Source: Euptelea pleiosperma (taxonomy: Eukaryota > Streptophyta > Magnoliopsida > Ranunculales > Eupteleaceae). Taken from it: a stretch of 64,000 bases of DNA. Numbering within the stretch: position 1 is the first letter of the stretch; each line of letters opens with the position of its first letter. Under the pieces are notes generated by a model. That model ran no database searches, had not been told where the DNA came from, and was given only the letters and a program-made list of their open reading frames with translations. Below are positions 48,101-62,000 of this stretch, one piece after another. A program made the position numbers and the translations under genes. The stretch is taken from the NCBI GenBank assembly GCA_035048495.1, contig CM068540.1, forward strand, positions 12,012,829 to 12,076,828. The letters run 5' to 3'.

Positions 48101-51100
48101 AACAAGTTAGCTCCATCCGTGCGTCAACGTCTCAAATTGGACTCAGTTTGTGTGTTACATTCCGAAGCCTATAACTTGTGACTTTTTCGCAACCGAAGCT
48201 CGTAATTAGACTCGAATTCTTCCATTACTATTGTTTCAACACATTTGAAGTGTTGGAACAAGATTTGGGACAGTCGAAACAAGTTAGCTCCATCCGTGCG
48301 TCAACGTCTCAAATTGGACTCAGTTTGTGTGTTACATTCCGAAGCCTATAACTTGTGACTTTTTCGCAACCAGGACCTCGTAATTAGACTCGAAACTCTT
48401 CCATTACTATTGTTTCAACACATTTGAAGTGTTGGAACAAGATTTGGGACAGTCGAAACAAGTTAGCTCCATCCGTGCGTCAACGTCTCAAATTGGACTC
48501 AGTTTGTGTGTTACATTCCGAAGCCTATAACTTGTGACTTTTTCGCAACCGAACCTCGTAATTAGACTCGAATCTCTTCCATTACTATTGTTTCAACACA
48601 TTTGAAGTGTTGGAACAAGATTTGGGGACAGTCGAAACAAGTTAGCTCCATCCGTGCGTCAACGTCTCAAATTGGACTCAGTTTGTGTGTTACATTCCGA
48701 AGCCAATAACTTGTGACTTTTTCGCAACCAAGCCTCGTAATTGGACTCAAACTCTTCCATTACTATTGTTTCAACAGCATTTGAAGTGTTGGAACAAGAT
48801 TCGGGACAGTCGAAACAAGTTAGCTCCATCCGTGCGTCAACGTCTCAAATTGGACTCAGTTTGTGTGTTACATTCCGAAGCCTATAACTTGTGACTTTTT
48901 CGCAACCGGAACTCGTAATTAGACTCGAATTCTTCCATTACTATTGTTTCAACACATTTGAAGTGTTGGAACAAGATTCGGGACAGTCGAAACAAGTTAG
49001 CTCCATCCGTGCGGTCAACGTCTCAAATTGGACTCAGTTTGTGTGTTACATTCCGAAAGCCTATAACTTGTGACTTTTTTCGCAACCAGAACTCGTAATT
49101 GGACTCGAAACTCTTCCATTACTATTGTTTCAACAGATTTGAAGTGTTGGAACAAGATTTGGGACAGTCGAAACAAGTTAGCTCCATCCGTGCGTCAACG
49201 TCTCAAATTGGACTCAGTTTGTGTGTTACATTCCGAAGCCTATAACTTGTGACTTTTTCGCAACCAGACCTCGTAATTGGACTCAAACTCTTCCCTCACT
49301 ATTGTTTCAACACATTTGAAGTGTTGGAAAAAGATTTGGGACAATCGAAACAAGTTAGCTCCATCCGTGCGTCAACGTCTCAAATTGGATTCAGTTTGTG
49401 TGTTACATTCCGAAGCCTATAACTTGTGACTTTTTCGCAACCAGACCTAGTAATTAGACTCAAACTCTTCCATTACTATTGTTTCAACACATTTGAAGTG
49501 TTGGACAAGATTCGGGACAGTCGAAACAAGTTAGCTCCATCCGTGCGTCAACGTCTCAAATTGGACTCAGTTTGTGTGTTACATTCCGAAGCCTATAACT
49601 TGTGACTTTTTCGCAACCAGACCTCGTAATTGGACTCAAACTCTTCCATTACTTTTGTTTCAACAGATTTGAAGTGTTGGAACAAGATTTGGGACAGTCG
49701 AAACAAGTTAGCTCCATCCGTGCGTCAACGTCTCAAATTGGACTCAGTTTGTGTGTTACATTCCGAAGCCTATAACTTGTGACTTTTTCGCAACCAGACC
49801 TCGTAATTGGACTCGAACTCTTCCATTACTATTGTTTCAACACATTTGAAGTGTTGGAACAAGATTTGGGACAGTCGAAACAAGTTAGCTCCATCCGTGC
49901 GTCAACGTCTCAAATTGGACTCAGTTTGTGTGTTACATTCCGAAGCCTATAACTTGTGACTTTTTCGCAACCAATGCTCGTAATTGGACTCAAACTCTTC
50001 CATTACTTTTGTTTCAACAGATTTGAAGTGTTGGAATAAGATTTGGGACAGTCGAAACAAGTTAGCTCCATCCGTGCGTCAACGTCTCAAATTGGACTCA
50101 GTTTGTGTGTTACATTCCGAAGCCTATAACTTGTGACTTTTTCGCAACCGGACCTCGTAATTAGACTCGAATTCTTCCATTACTATTGTTTCAACACATT
50201 TGAAGTGTTGGAACAAGATTCGGGACAGTCGAAACAAGTTAGCTCCATCCGTGCGTCAACGTCTCAAATTGGACTCAGTTTGTGTGTTACATTCCGAAGC
50301 CTATAACTTGTGACTTTTTCGCAACCTGAACTCGTAATTAGACTCGAATTCTTCCATTACTATTGTTTCAACACATTTGAAGTGTTGGAACAAGATTTGG
50401 GACAGTCGAAACAAGTTAGCTCCATCCGTGCGTCAACGTCTCAAATTGGACTCAGTTTGTGTGTTACATTCCGAAGCCTATAACTTGTGACTTTTTCGCA
50501 ACCAGACCTCGTAATTGGACTCAAACTCTTCCATTACTATTGTTTCAACACATTTGAAGTGTTGGAACAAGATTCGGGACAGTCGAAACAAGTTAGCTCC
50601 ATCCGTGCGTCAACGTCTCAAATTGGACTCAGTTTGTGTGTTACATTCCGAAGCCTATAACTTGTGACTTTTTCGCAACCAGACCTCGTAATTAGACTCG
50701 AATCTCTTCCATTACTATTGTTTCAACACATTTGAAGTGTTGGAACAAGATTCGGGACAGTCGAAACAAGTTAGCTCCATCCGTGCGTCAACGTCTCAAA
50801 TTGGACTCAGTTTGTGTGTTACATTCCGAAGCCTATAACTTGTGACTTTTTCGCAACCGAACTCGTAATTAGACTCGAATTCTTCCATTACTTTTGTTTC
50901 AACACATTTGAAGTGTTGGAACAAGATTTGGGACAGTCGAAACAAGTTAGCTCCATCCGTGCGTCAACGTCTCAAATTGGACTCATTTTGTGTGTTACAT
51001 TCCGAAGCCTATAACTTGTGACTTTTTCGCAACCAGACCTCGTAATTGGACTCAAACTCTTCCATTACTATTGTTTCAACAGATTTGAAGTGTTGGAAGA

Positions 51101-52080
51101 AGATTTGGGACAGTCGAAACAAGTTAGCTCCATCCGTGCGTCAACGTCTCAAATTGGACTCATTTTGTGTGTTACATTCCGAAGCCTATAACTTGTGACT
51201 TTTTCGCAACCAGACCTCGTAATTAGACTCGAATTCTTCCATTACTATTGTTTCAACACATTTGAAGTGTTGGAACAAGATTCGGGACAGTCGAAACAAT
51301 TTAGCTCCATCCGTGCGTCAACGTCTCAAATTGGACTCAGTTTGTGTGTTACATTCCGAAGCCTATAACTTGTGACTTTTTCGCAACCGACCTCGTAATT
51401 AGACTCGAATCTCTTCATTACTATTGTTTCAACACATTTGAAGTGTTGGAACAAGATTTCGGGACAGTCGAAACAAGTTAGCTCCATCCGTGCGTCAACG
51501 TCTCAAATTGGACTCAGTTTGTGTGTTACATTCCGAAGCCTATAACTTGTGACTTTTTCGCAACCAGACCTCGTAATTGGACTCAAACTCTTCCATTACT
51601 ATTGTTCAACAGATTTGAAGTGTTGGAACAAGATTTGGGACAGTCGAAACAAGTTAGCTCCATCCGTGCGTCAACGTCTCAAATTGGACTCAGTTTGTGT
51701 GTTACATTCCGAAGCCTATAACTTGTGACTTTTTCGCAACCAGACCTCGTAATTGGACTCAAACTCTTCCATTACTATTGTTTCAACAGCATTTGAAGTG
51801 TTGGAACAAGATTCGGGACAGTCGAAACAAGTTAGGCTCCATCCGTGCGTCAACGTCTCAAATTGGACTCAGTTTGTGTGTTACATTCCGAAGCCTATAA
51901 CTTGTGACTTTTTCGCAACCGGAACTCGTAATTAGACTCAAATCTTCCATTACTATTGTTTCAACACATTTGAAGTGTTGGAACAAGATTGGGACAGTCG
52001 AAACAAGTTAGCTCCATCCGTGCGTCAACGTCTCAAATTGGACTCAGTTTGTGTGTTACATTCCGAAGCCAATAACTTGT
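45197..52080. repeat. Satellite array, subfamily 2, with blended or low-quality consensus
   Basis: About 39 monomers of the same 177-bp family, but with gggacagtcgaaacaagtt in place of ggtacagtcaaaacaattt. The portion from acagtcgaaacaag through ttacattccgaagcc to tttttcgcaacc is almost unchanged from copy to copy. Indels concentrate between gcaacc and gggacag, for example aaccagctcg, gcaacccacctcg, ttactttg and gattgggac. Those are the positions where the A and B monomer types of the downstream region differ. The likely reading is a consensus mixing the two types in a collapsed array. No gene is present. Confidence 0.8.
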
Positions 52081-53210
52081 GAACTTTTTCGCAACCAAAG
52101 CTCGTAATTGGACTCAAACTATTCCATTACTTTTGTTTCAACAGATTTGAAGTGTTGGAATAAGATTTGGGACAGTCGAAACAAGTTAGCTCCATCCGTG
52201 CGTCAACGTCTCAAATTGGACTCAGTTTGTGTGTTACATTCCGAAGCCTATAACTTGTAACTTTTTCGCAACCGGACCTCGTAATTAGACTCGAATTCTT
52301 CCATTACTATTGTTTCAACACATTTGAAGTGTTGGAACAAGATTCGGGACAGTCGAAACAAGTTAGCTCCATCCGTGCGTCAACGTCTCAAATTGGACTC
52401 AGTTTGTGTGTTACATTCCGAAGCCTATAACTTGTGACTTTTTCGCAACCTGGAACTCGTAATTAGACTCGAATTCTTCCATTACTATTGTTTCAACACA
52501 TTTGAAGTGTTGGAACAAGATTTGGGACAGTCGAAACAAGTTAGCTCCATCCGTGCGTCAACGTCTCAAATTGGACTCAGTTTGTGTGTTACATTCCGAA
52601 GCCTATAACTTGTGACTTTTTCGCAACCGAAACTCGTAATTGGACTCAAACTCTTCCATTACTATTGTTTCAACAGATTTGAAGTGTTGGAACAAGATTT
52701 GGGACAGTCGAAACAAGTTAGCTCCATCCGTGCGTCAACGTCTCAAATTGGACTCAGTTTGTGTGTTACATTCCGAAGCCTATAACTTGTGACTTTTTCG
52801 CAACCGGACCTCGTCATTAGACTCGAATTCTTCCATTACTACTGTTTTAACACATTTGAAGTGTTGGAACAAGATTCGGGACAGTCGAAACAAGTTAGCT
52901 CCATCCGTGCGTCAACGTCTCAAATTGGACTCAGTTTGTGTTACATTCCGAAGCCTATAACTTGTTACTTTTTCGCAACCGGAACTCGTAATTAGACTCG
53001 AATTCTTCCATTACTATTGTTTCAACACATTTGAAGTGTTGGAACAAGATTTGGGACAGTCGAAACAAGTTAGCTCCATCCGTGCGTCAACGTCTCAAAT
53101 TGGACTCAGTTTGTGTGTTACATTCCGAAGCCTATAACTTGTTACTTTTTCGCAACCGAAACTCGTAATTAGACTCGAATTCTTCCATTACTATTGTTTC
53201 AACACATTTG

Positions 53211-56200
53211 AAGTGTTGGAACAAGATTCGGGACAGTCGAAACAAGTTAGCTCCATCCGTGCGTCAACGTCTCAAATTGGACTCAGTTTGTGTGTTACAT
53301 TCCGAAGCCTATAACTTGTGACTTTTTCGCAACCGGAACTCGTAATTAGACTCGAATTCTTCCATTACTATTGTTTCAACACATTTGAAGTGTTGGAACA
53401 AGATTCGGGACAGTCGAAACAAGTTAGCTCCATCCGTGCGTCAACGTCTCAAATTGGACTCAGTTTGTGTGTTACATTCCGAAACCAATAACTTGTGAAT
53501 TTTTCGCAACCAAAGCTCGTAATTGGACTCAAACTATTCCATTACTTTTGTTTCAACAGATTTGAAGTGTTGGAATAAGATTTGGGACAGTCGAAACAAG
53601 TTAGCTCCATCCATGCGTCAACGTCTCAAATTGGACTCAGTTTGTGTGTTACATTGCGAAGCCTATAACTTGTAACTTTTTCGCAACCGGACCTCGTAAT
53701 TAGACTCGAATTCTTCCATTACTATTGTTTCAACACATTTGAAGTGTTGGAACAAGATTCGGGACAGTCGAAACAAGTTAGCTCCATCCGTGCGTCAACG
53801 TCTCAAATTGGACTCAGTTTGTGTGTTACATTCCGAAGCCTATAACTTGTGACTTTTTCGCAACTGGAACTCGTAATTAGACTCGAATTCTTCCATTACT
53901 ATTGTTTCAACACATTTGAAGTGATGGAACAAGCTTTGGGACAGTCGAAACAAGTTAGCTCCATCCGTGCGTCAACGTCTCAAATTGGACTCAGTTTGTG
54001 TGTTACATTCCGAAGCCAATAACTTGTGAATTTTTCGCAACCAAATCTCGTAATTGGACTCAAACTATTCCATTACTTTTGTTTCAACAGATTTGAAGTG
54101 TTGGAATAAGATTTGGGACAGTCGAAACAAGTTAGCTCCATTCGTGCGTCAACGTCTCAAATTGGACTCAGTTTGTGTGTTACATTCCGAAGCCTATAAC
54201 TTGTGACTTTTTCGCAACCGGACCTCGTCATTAGACTCGAATTCTTCCATTACTACTGTTTTAACACATTTGAAGTGTTGGAACAAGATTCGGGACAGTC
54301 GAAACAAGTTAGCTCCATCCGTGCGTCAACGTCTCAAATTGGACTCAGTTTGTGTTACATTCCGAAGCCTATAACTTGTTACTTTTTCGCAACCGGAACT
54401 CGTAATTAGACTCGAATTCTTCCATTACTATTGTTTCAACACATTTGAAGTGTTGGAACAAGATTTGGGACAGTCGAAACAAGTTAGCTCCATCCGTGCG
54501 TCAACGTCTCAAATTGGACTCAGTTTGTGTATTACATTCCGAAGCCTATAACTTGTGACTTTTTCGCAACCAGACCTCGTAATTGGACTCAAACTCTTCC
54601 ATTACTATTGTTTCAACAGATTTAAAGTGTTAGAACAAGATTTGGGACAGTCGAAACAAGTTTGCTCAATCCGTGCGTCAACGTCTCAAATTGGACTCAG
54701 TTTGTGTGTTACATTCAGAAGCCAATAACTTGTGAATTTTTCGCAACCAAAGCTCGTAATTGGACTCAAACTATTCCATTACTTTTGTTTCAACAGATTT
54801 GAAGTGTTGGAATAAGATTTGGGACAGTCGAAACAAGTTAGCTCCATCCGTGCGTCAACGTCTCAAATTGGACTCAGTTTGTGTGTTACATTCCGAAGCC
54901 TATAACTTGTGACTTTTTCGCAACCGGACCTCGTAATTAGACTCGAATTCTTCCATTACTATTGTTTCAACACATTTGAAGTGTTGGAACAAGATTCGGG
55001 ATAGTCGAAACAAGTTAGCTCCATCCGTGCGTCAACGTCTCAAATTGGACTCAGTTTGTGTGTTACATTCCGAAGCCTATAACTTGTTACTTTTTCGCAA
55101 CCGAAACTCGTAATTAGACTCGAATTCTTCCATTACTATTGTTTCAACACATTTGAAGTGTTGGAACGAAGATTTGGGACAGTCGAAACAAGTTAGCTCC
55201 ATCCGTGCGTCAACGTCTCAAATTGGACTCAGTTTGTGTGTTACATTCCGAAGCCTATAACTTGTGACTTTTTCGCAACCAGACCTCGTAATTGGACTCA
55301 AACTCTTCCATTACTATTGTTTCAACAGATTTAAAGTGTTAGAACAAGATTTGGGACAGTCGAAACAAGTTAGCTCAATCCGTGCATCAACGTCTCAAAT
55401 TGGACTCAGTTTGTGTGTTACATTCAGAAGCCAATAACTTGTGAATTTTTCGCAACCAAAGCTCGTAATTGGACTCAAACTCTTCCATTACTTTTGTTTC
55501 AACAGATTTGAAGTGTTGGAATAAGATTTGTGACAGTCGAAACAAGTTAGCTCCATCCGTGCGTCAACGTCTCAAATTGGACTCAGTTTGTGTGTTACAT
55601 TCCGAAGCCTATAACTTGTGAATTTTTCGCAACCAGAGCTCGTAATTGGACTCAAACTCTTCCATTACTTTTGTTTCAACAGCATTTGAAGTGTTGGAAT
55701 CAAGATTCGGGACAGTCGAAACAAGTTAGCTCCATCCGTGCGTCAACGTCTCAAATTGGACTCAGTTTGTGTGTTACATTCCGAAGCCTATAACTTGTGA
55801 CTTTTTCGCAACCGGACCTCGTAATTAGACTCAAATTCTTCCATGACTATTGTTTCAACACATTTGAAGTGTTGGAACAAGATTCGGGACAGTCGAAACA
55901 AGTTAGCTCCATCCGTGCGTCAACGTCTCAAATTGGACTCAGTTTGTGTGTTACATTCCGAAGCCAATAACTTGTGAATTTTTCGCAACCAAGCTCGTAA
56001 TTGGACTCAAACTCTTCCATTACTTTTGTTTCAACAGATTTGAAGTGTTGGAATAAGATTCGGGACAGTCGAAACAAGTTAGCTCCATCCGTGCGTCAAC
56101 GTCTCAAATTGGACTCAGTTTGTGTGTTACATTCCGAAGCCTATAACTTGTACTTTTTCGCAACCGGACCTCGTAATTAGACTCGAATTCTTCCATTACT

Positions 56201-58165
56201 ATTGTTTCAACACATTTGAAGTGTTGGAACAAGATTCGGACAGTCGAAACAAGTTAGCTCCATCCGTGCGTCAACGTCTCAAATTGGACTCAGTTTGTGT
56301 GTTACATTCCGAAGCCTATAACTTGTGACTTTTTCGCAACCGGAACTCGTAATTAGACTCGAATTCTTCCATTACTATTGTTTCAACACATTTGAAGTGT
56401 TGGAACAAGATTTGGGACAGTCGAAACAAGTTAGCTCCATCCGTGCGTCAACGTCTCAAATTGGACTCAGTTTGTGTGTTACATTCCGAAGCCAATAACT
56501 TGTGAATTTTTCGCAACCAAAGCTCGTAATTGGACTCAAACTATTCCATTACTTTTGTTTAACAGATTTGAAGTGTTGGAATAAGATTTGGGACAGTCGA
56601 AACAAGTTAGCTCCATCCGTGCGTCAACGTCTCAAATTGGACTCAGTTTGTGTGTTACATTCCGAAGCCTATAACTTGTAACTTTTTCGCAACCGGACCT
56701 CGTAATTAGACTCGAATTCTTCCATTACTATTGTTTCAACACATTTGAAGTGTTGGAACAAGATTCGGGACAGTCGAAACAAGTTAGCTCCATCCGTGCG
56801 TCAACGTCTCAAATTGGACTCAGTTTGTGTGTTACATTCCGAAGCCTATAACTTGTTACTTTTTCGCAACCGAAACTCGTAATTAGACTCGAATTCTTCC
56901 ATTACAATTGTTTCAACACATTTGAAGTGTTGGAAGAAGATTTGGGACAGTCGAAACAAGTTAGCTCCATCCGTGCGTCAACGTCTCAAATTGGACTCAG
57001 TTTGTGTGTTACATTCCGAAGCCTATAACTTGTGACTTTTTCGCAACCGGACCTCGTAATTAGACTCGAATTCTTCCATTACTATTGTTTCAACACATTT
57101 GATGTGTTGGAACAAGATTCGGGATAGTCGAAACAAGTTAGCTCCATCCGTGCGTCAACGTCTCAAATTGGACTCAGTTTGTGTGTTACATTCCGAAGCC
57201 TATAACTTGTTACTTTTTCGCAACCGGAACTCGTAATTAGACTCGAATTCTTCCATTACAATTGTTTCAACACATTTGAAGTGTTGGAACAAGATTTGGG
57301 ACAGTGGAAACAAGTTAGCTCCATCCGTGCGTCAACGTCTCAAATTGGACTCAGTTTGTGTGTTACATTCCGAAGCCTATAACTTGTGACTTTTTCGCAA
57401 CCAGACCTCGTAATTGGACTCAAACTCTTCCATTACTATTGTTTCAACAGATTTAAAGTGTTAGAACAAGATTTGGGACAGTCGAAACAAGTTAGCTCAA
57501 TCCGTGCGTCAACGTCTCAAATTGGACTCAGTTTGTGTGTTACATTCCGAAGCCTATAACTTGTGAATTTTTCGCAACCAAGCTCGTAATTGGACTCAAA
57601 TTATTCCATTACTTTTGTTTCAACAGATTTGAAGTGTTGCAATAAGATTTGGGACAGTCGAAACAAGTTAGCTCCATCCGTGCGTCAACGTCTCAAATTG
57701 GACTCAGTTTGTGTGTTACATTCCGAAGCCTATAACTTGTAACTTTTTCGCAACCGGACCTCGTAATTAGACTCGAATTCTTCCATTACTATTGTTTCAA
57801 CACATTTGAAGTGTTGGAACAAGATTCGGGACAGTCGAAACAAGTTAGCTCCATCCGTGCGTCAACGTCTCAAATTGGACTCAGTTTGTGTGTTACATTC
57901 CGAAGCCTATAACTTGTGACTTTTTCGCAACCGGACCTCGTAATTAGACTCGAATTCTTCCATTACTATTGTTTCAACACATTTGAAGTGTTGGAACAAA
58001 ATTTGGGACAGTCGAAACAAGTTAGCTCTATCCGTGCGTCAACGTCTCAAATTGGACTCAGTTTGTGTGTTACATTCCGAAGCCTATAACTTGTGACTTT
58101 TTCGCAACCGACCTCGTAATTAGACTCGAATTCTTCCATTACTATTGTTTCAACACATTTGAAGT
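53211..58165. repeat. 5-kb segmental duplication in the array, copy 1
   Basis: The monomer order and rare markers of this block recur at 59047-64000 with an offset of 5836 bp at the left end (33 monomers minus 5 bp), slipping slightly to 5833 near 55841. Shared private markers in order: gaaaccaata (53481), acattgcgaag, gtgatggaac with aagctttggg (53921), gtcattagac with ctactgttttaac, ttgtgtattac, gctcaatcc, gggatagtcg, ccatgactat (55841), gatgtgttgg, acagtggaaac, gtgttgcaat and ggaacaaaatttggg. Similarity starts within the monomer near 53211. Confidence 0.85.
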
Positions 58166-59046
58166 GTTGGAACAAGATTCGGGACAGTCGAAACAAGTTA
58201 GTTCCATCCGTGCGTCAACGTCTCAAATTGGACTCAGTTTGTGTGTTACATTCCGAAGCCAATAACCTGGGACTTTTTCGCAACCAAACCTCGTAATTCA
58301 ACTCAAACTCTTCCATCACTATTGTTTCAACACATTTGAAGTGTTGGAACAAGATTCGGACCAGTCGAAACAAGTTAGCTCCATCCGTGCGTCAACGTCT
58401 CAAATTGGACTCAGTTTGTGTGTTACATTCCGAAGCCTATAGCTTGTGACTTTTTCGCAATCGGAACTCGTAATTAGACTCTAATTCTTCCATTACTATT
58501 GTTTCAACACATTTGAAGTGCTGGAACAAGATTCGGGACAGTCGAAACAAGTTAGCTCCATCCGTGCGTCAACGTCTCAAATTGGACTCAGTTTGTGTGT
58601 TACATTCCGAAGCCTATAACTTGTGACTTTTTCGCAACCAGACCTTGTAATTGGACTCAAACTCTTCCATTACTATTGTTTCAATAGATTTGAAGTGTTG
58701 GAACAAGATTTGGGACAGTCGAAACAAGTTAGCTCCATCCGTGCGTCAACGTCTCAAATTGGACTCAATTTGTGTGTTACATTCCGAAGCCTATAACTTG
58801 TGACTTTTTCGCAACCAGACCTCGTAATTGGACTCAAACTCTTCCCTTACTGTTGTTTCAACACATTTGAAGTGTTGGAGCAAGATTCGGACCAGTCGAA
58901 ACAAGTTAGCTCCATTCGTGTGTCAACGTCTCAAATTGGACTAAGTTTGTGTGTTACATTCCGAAGCCTATAACTTGTGACTTTTTCGCAACCAGTGCTC
59001 ATAATTGGACTCAAACTCTTCCATTACTTTTGTTTCAACAGATTTG

Positions 59047-62000
59047 AAGTGTTGGAACAAGATTCGGGACAGTCGAAACAAGTTAGCTCCATCCGTGCGT
59101 CAACGTCTCAAATTGGACTCAGTTTGTGTGTTACATTCCGAAGCCTATAACTTGTGACTTTTTCGCAACCGGAACTCGTAATTAGACTCGAATTCTTCCA
59201 TTACTATTGTTTCAACACATTTGAAGTGTTGGAACAAGATTCGGGACAGTCGAAACAAGTTAGCTCCATCCGTGCGTCAACGTCTCAAATTGGACTCAGT
59301 TTGTGTGTTACATTCCGAAACCAATAACTTGTGAATTTTTCGCAACCAAAGCTCGTAATTGGACTCAAACTATTCCATTACTTTTGTTTCAACAGATTTG
59401 AAGTGTTGGAATAAGATTTGGGACAGTCGAAACAAGTTAGCTCCATCCATGCGTCAACGTCTCAAATTGGACTCAGTTTGTGTGTTACATTGCGAAGCCT
59501 ATAACTTGTAACTTTTTCGCAACCGGACCTCGTAATTAGACTCGAATTCTTCCATTACTATTGTTTCAACACATTTGAAGTGTTGGAACAAGATTCGGGA
59601 CAGTCGAAACAAGTTAGCTCCATCCGTGCGTCAACGTCTCAAATTGGACTCAGTTTGTGTGTTACATTCCGAAGCCTATAACTTGTGACTTTTTCGCAAC
59701 TGGAACTCGTAATTAGACTCGAATTCTTCCATTACTATTGTTTCAACACATTTGAAGTGATGGAACAAGCTTTGGGACAGTCGAAACAAGTTAGCTCCAT
59801 CCGTGCGTCAACGTCTCAAATTGGACTCAGTTTGTGTGTTACATTCCGAAGCCAATAACTTGTGAATTTTTCGCAACCAAATCTCGTAATTGGACTCAAA
59901 CTATTCCATTACTTTTGTTTCAACAGATTTGAAGTGTTGGAATAAGATTTGGGACAGTCGAAACAAGTTAGCTCCATTCGTGCGTCAACGTCTCAAATTG
60001 GACTCAGTTTGTGTGTTACATTCCGAAGCCTATAACTTGTGACTTTTTCGCAACCGGACCTCGTCATTAGACTCGAATTCTTCCATTACTACTGTTTTAA
60101 CACATTTGAAGTGTTGGAACAAGATTCGGGACAGTCGAAACAAGTTAGCTCCATCCGTGCGTCAACGTCTCAAATTGGACTCAGTTTGTGTTACATTCCG
60201 AAGCCTATAACTTGTTACTTTTTCGCAACCGGAACTCGTAATTAGACTCGAATTCTTCCATTACTATTGTTTCAACACATTTGAAGTGTTGGAACAAGAT
60301 TTGGGACAGTCGAAACAAGTTAGCTCCATCCGTGCGTCAACGTCTCAAATTGGACTCAGTTTGTGTATTACATTCCGAAGCCTATAACTTGTGACTTTTT
60401 CGCAACCAGACCTCGTAATTGGACTCAAACTCTTCCATTACTATTGTTTCAACAGATTTAAAGTGTTAGAACAAGATTTGGGACAGTCGAAACAAGTTTG
60501 CTCAATCCGTGCGTCAACGTCTCAAATTGGACTCAGTTTGTGTGTTACATTCAGAAGCCAATAACTTGTGAATTTTTCGCAACCAAAGCTCGTAATTGGA
60601 CTCAAACTATTCCATTACTTTTGTTTCAACAGATTTGAAGTGTTGGAATAAGATTTGGGACAGTCGAAACAAGTTAGCTCCATCCGTGCGTCAACGTCTC
60701 AAATTGGACTCAGTTTGTGTGTTACATTCCGAAGCCTATAACTTGTGACTTTTTCGCAACCGGACCTCGTAATTAGACTCGAATTCTTCCATTACTATTG
60801 TTTCAACACATTTGAAGTGTTGGAACAAGATTCGGGATAGTCGAAACAAGTTAGCTCCATCCGTGCGTCAACGTCTCAAATTGGACTCAGTTTGTGTGTT
60901 ACATTCCGAAGCCTATAACTTGTTACTTTTTCGCAACCGAAACTCGTAATTAGACTCGAATTCTTCCATTACAATTGTTTCAACACATTTGAAGTGTTGG
61001 AAGAAGATTTGGGACAGTCGAAACAAGTTAGCTCCATCCGTGCGTCAACGTCTCAAATTGGACTCAGTTTGTGTGTTACATTCCGAAGCCTATAACTTGT
61101 GACTTTTTCGCAACCAGACCTCGTAATTGGACTCAAACTCTTCCATTACTATTGTTTCAACAGATTTAAAGTGTTAGAACAAGATTTGGGACAGTCGAAA
61201 CAAGTTTGCTCAATCCGTGCATCAACGTCTCAAATTGGACTCAGTTTGTGTGTTACATTCAGAAGCCAATAACTTGTGAATTTTTCGCAACCAAAGCTCG
61301 TAATTGGACTCAAACTATTCCATTACTTTTGTTTCAACAGATTTGAAGTGTTGGAATAAGATTTGTGACAGTCGAAACAAGTTAGCTCCATCCGTGCGTC
61401 AACGTCTCAAATTGGACTCAGTTTGTGTGTTACATTCCGAAGCCTATAACTTGTGACTTTTTCGCAACCAGTGCTCATAATTGGACTCAAACTCTTCCAT
61501 TACTTTTGTTTCAACAGATTTGAAGTGTTGGAATAAGATTTGTGACAGTCGAAACAAGTTAGCTCCATCCGTGCGTCAACGTCTCAAATTGGACTCAGTT
61601 TGTGTGTTACATTCCGAAGCCTATAACTTGTGACTTTTTCGCAACCGGACCTCGTAATTAGACTCAAATTCTTCCATGACTATTGTTTCAACACATTTGA
61701 AGTGTTGGAACAAGATTCGGGACAGTCGAAACAAGTTAGCTCCATCCGTGCGTCAACGTCTCAAATTGGACTCAGTTTGTGTGTTACATTCCGAAGCCAA
61801 TAACTTGTGAATTTTTCGCAACCAAAGCTCGTAATTGGACTCAAACTATTCCATTACTTTTGTTTCAACAGATTTGAAGTGTTGGAATAAGATTTGGGAC
61901 CGTCGAAACAAGTTAGCTCCATCCGTGCGTCAACGTCTCAAATAGGACTCAGTTTGTGTGTTACATTCCGAAGCCGATAACTTGTAACGTTTTCGCAACC

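Noticed and set aside
44295..60245. Many 60-90 aa open frames with recurrent similar peptides in the satellite
   Set aside because: They are the same few frames of a 177-bp (59-codon) repeat, opened where a stop is lost by a variant or indel. They have no start context, domain or codon signal and they vary with every indel.
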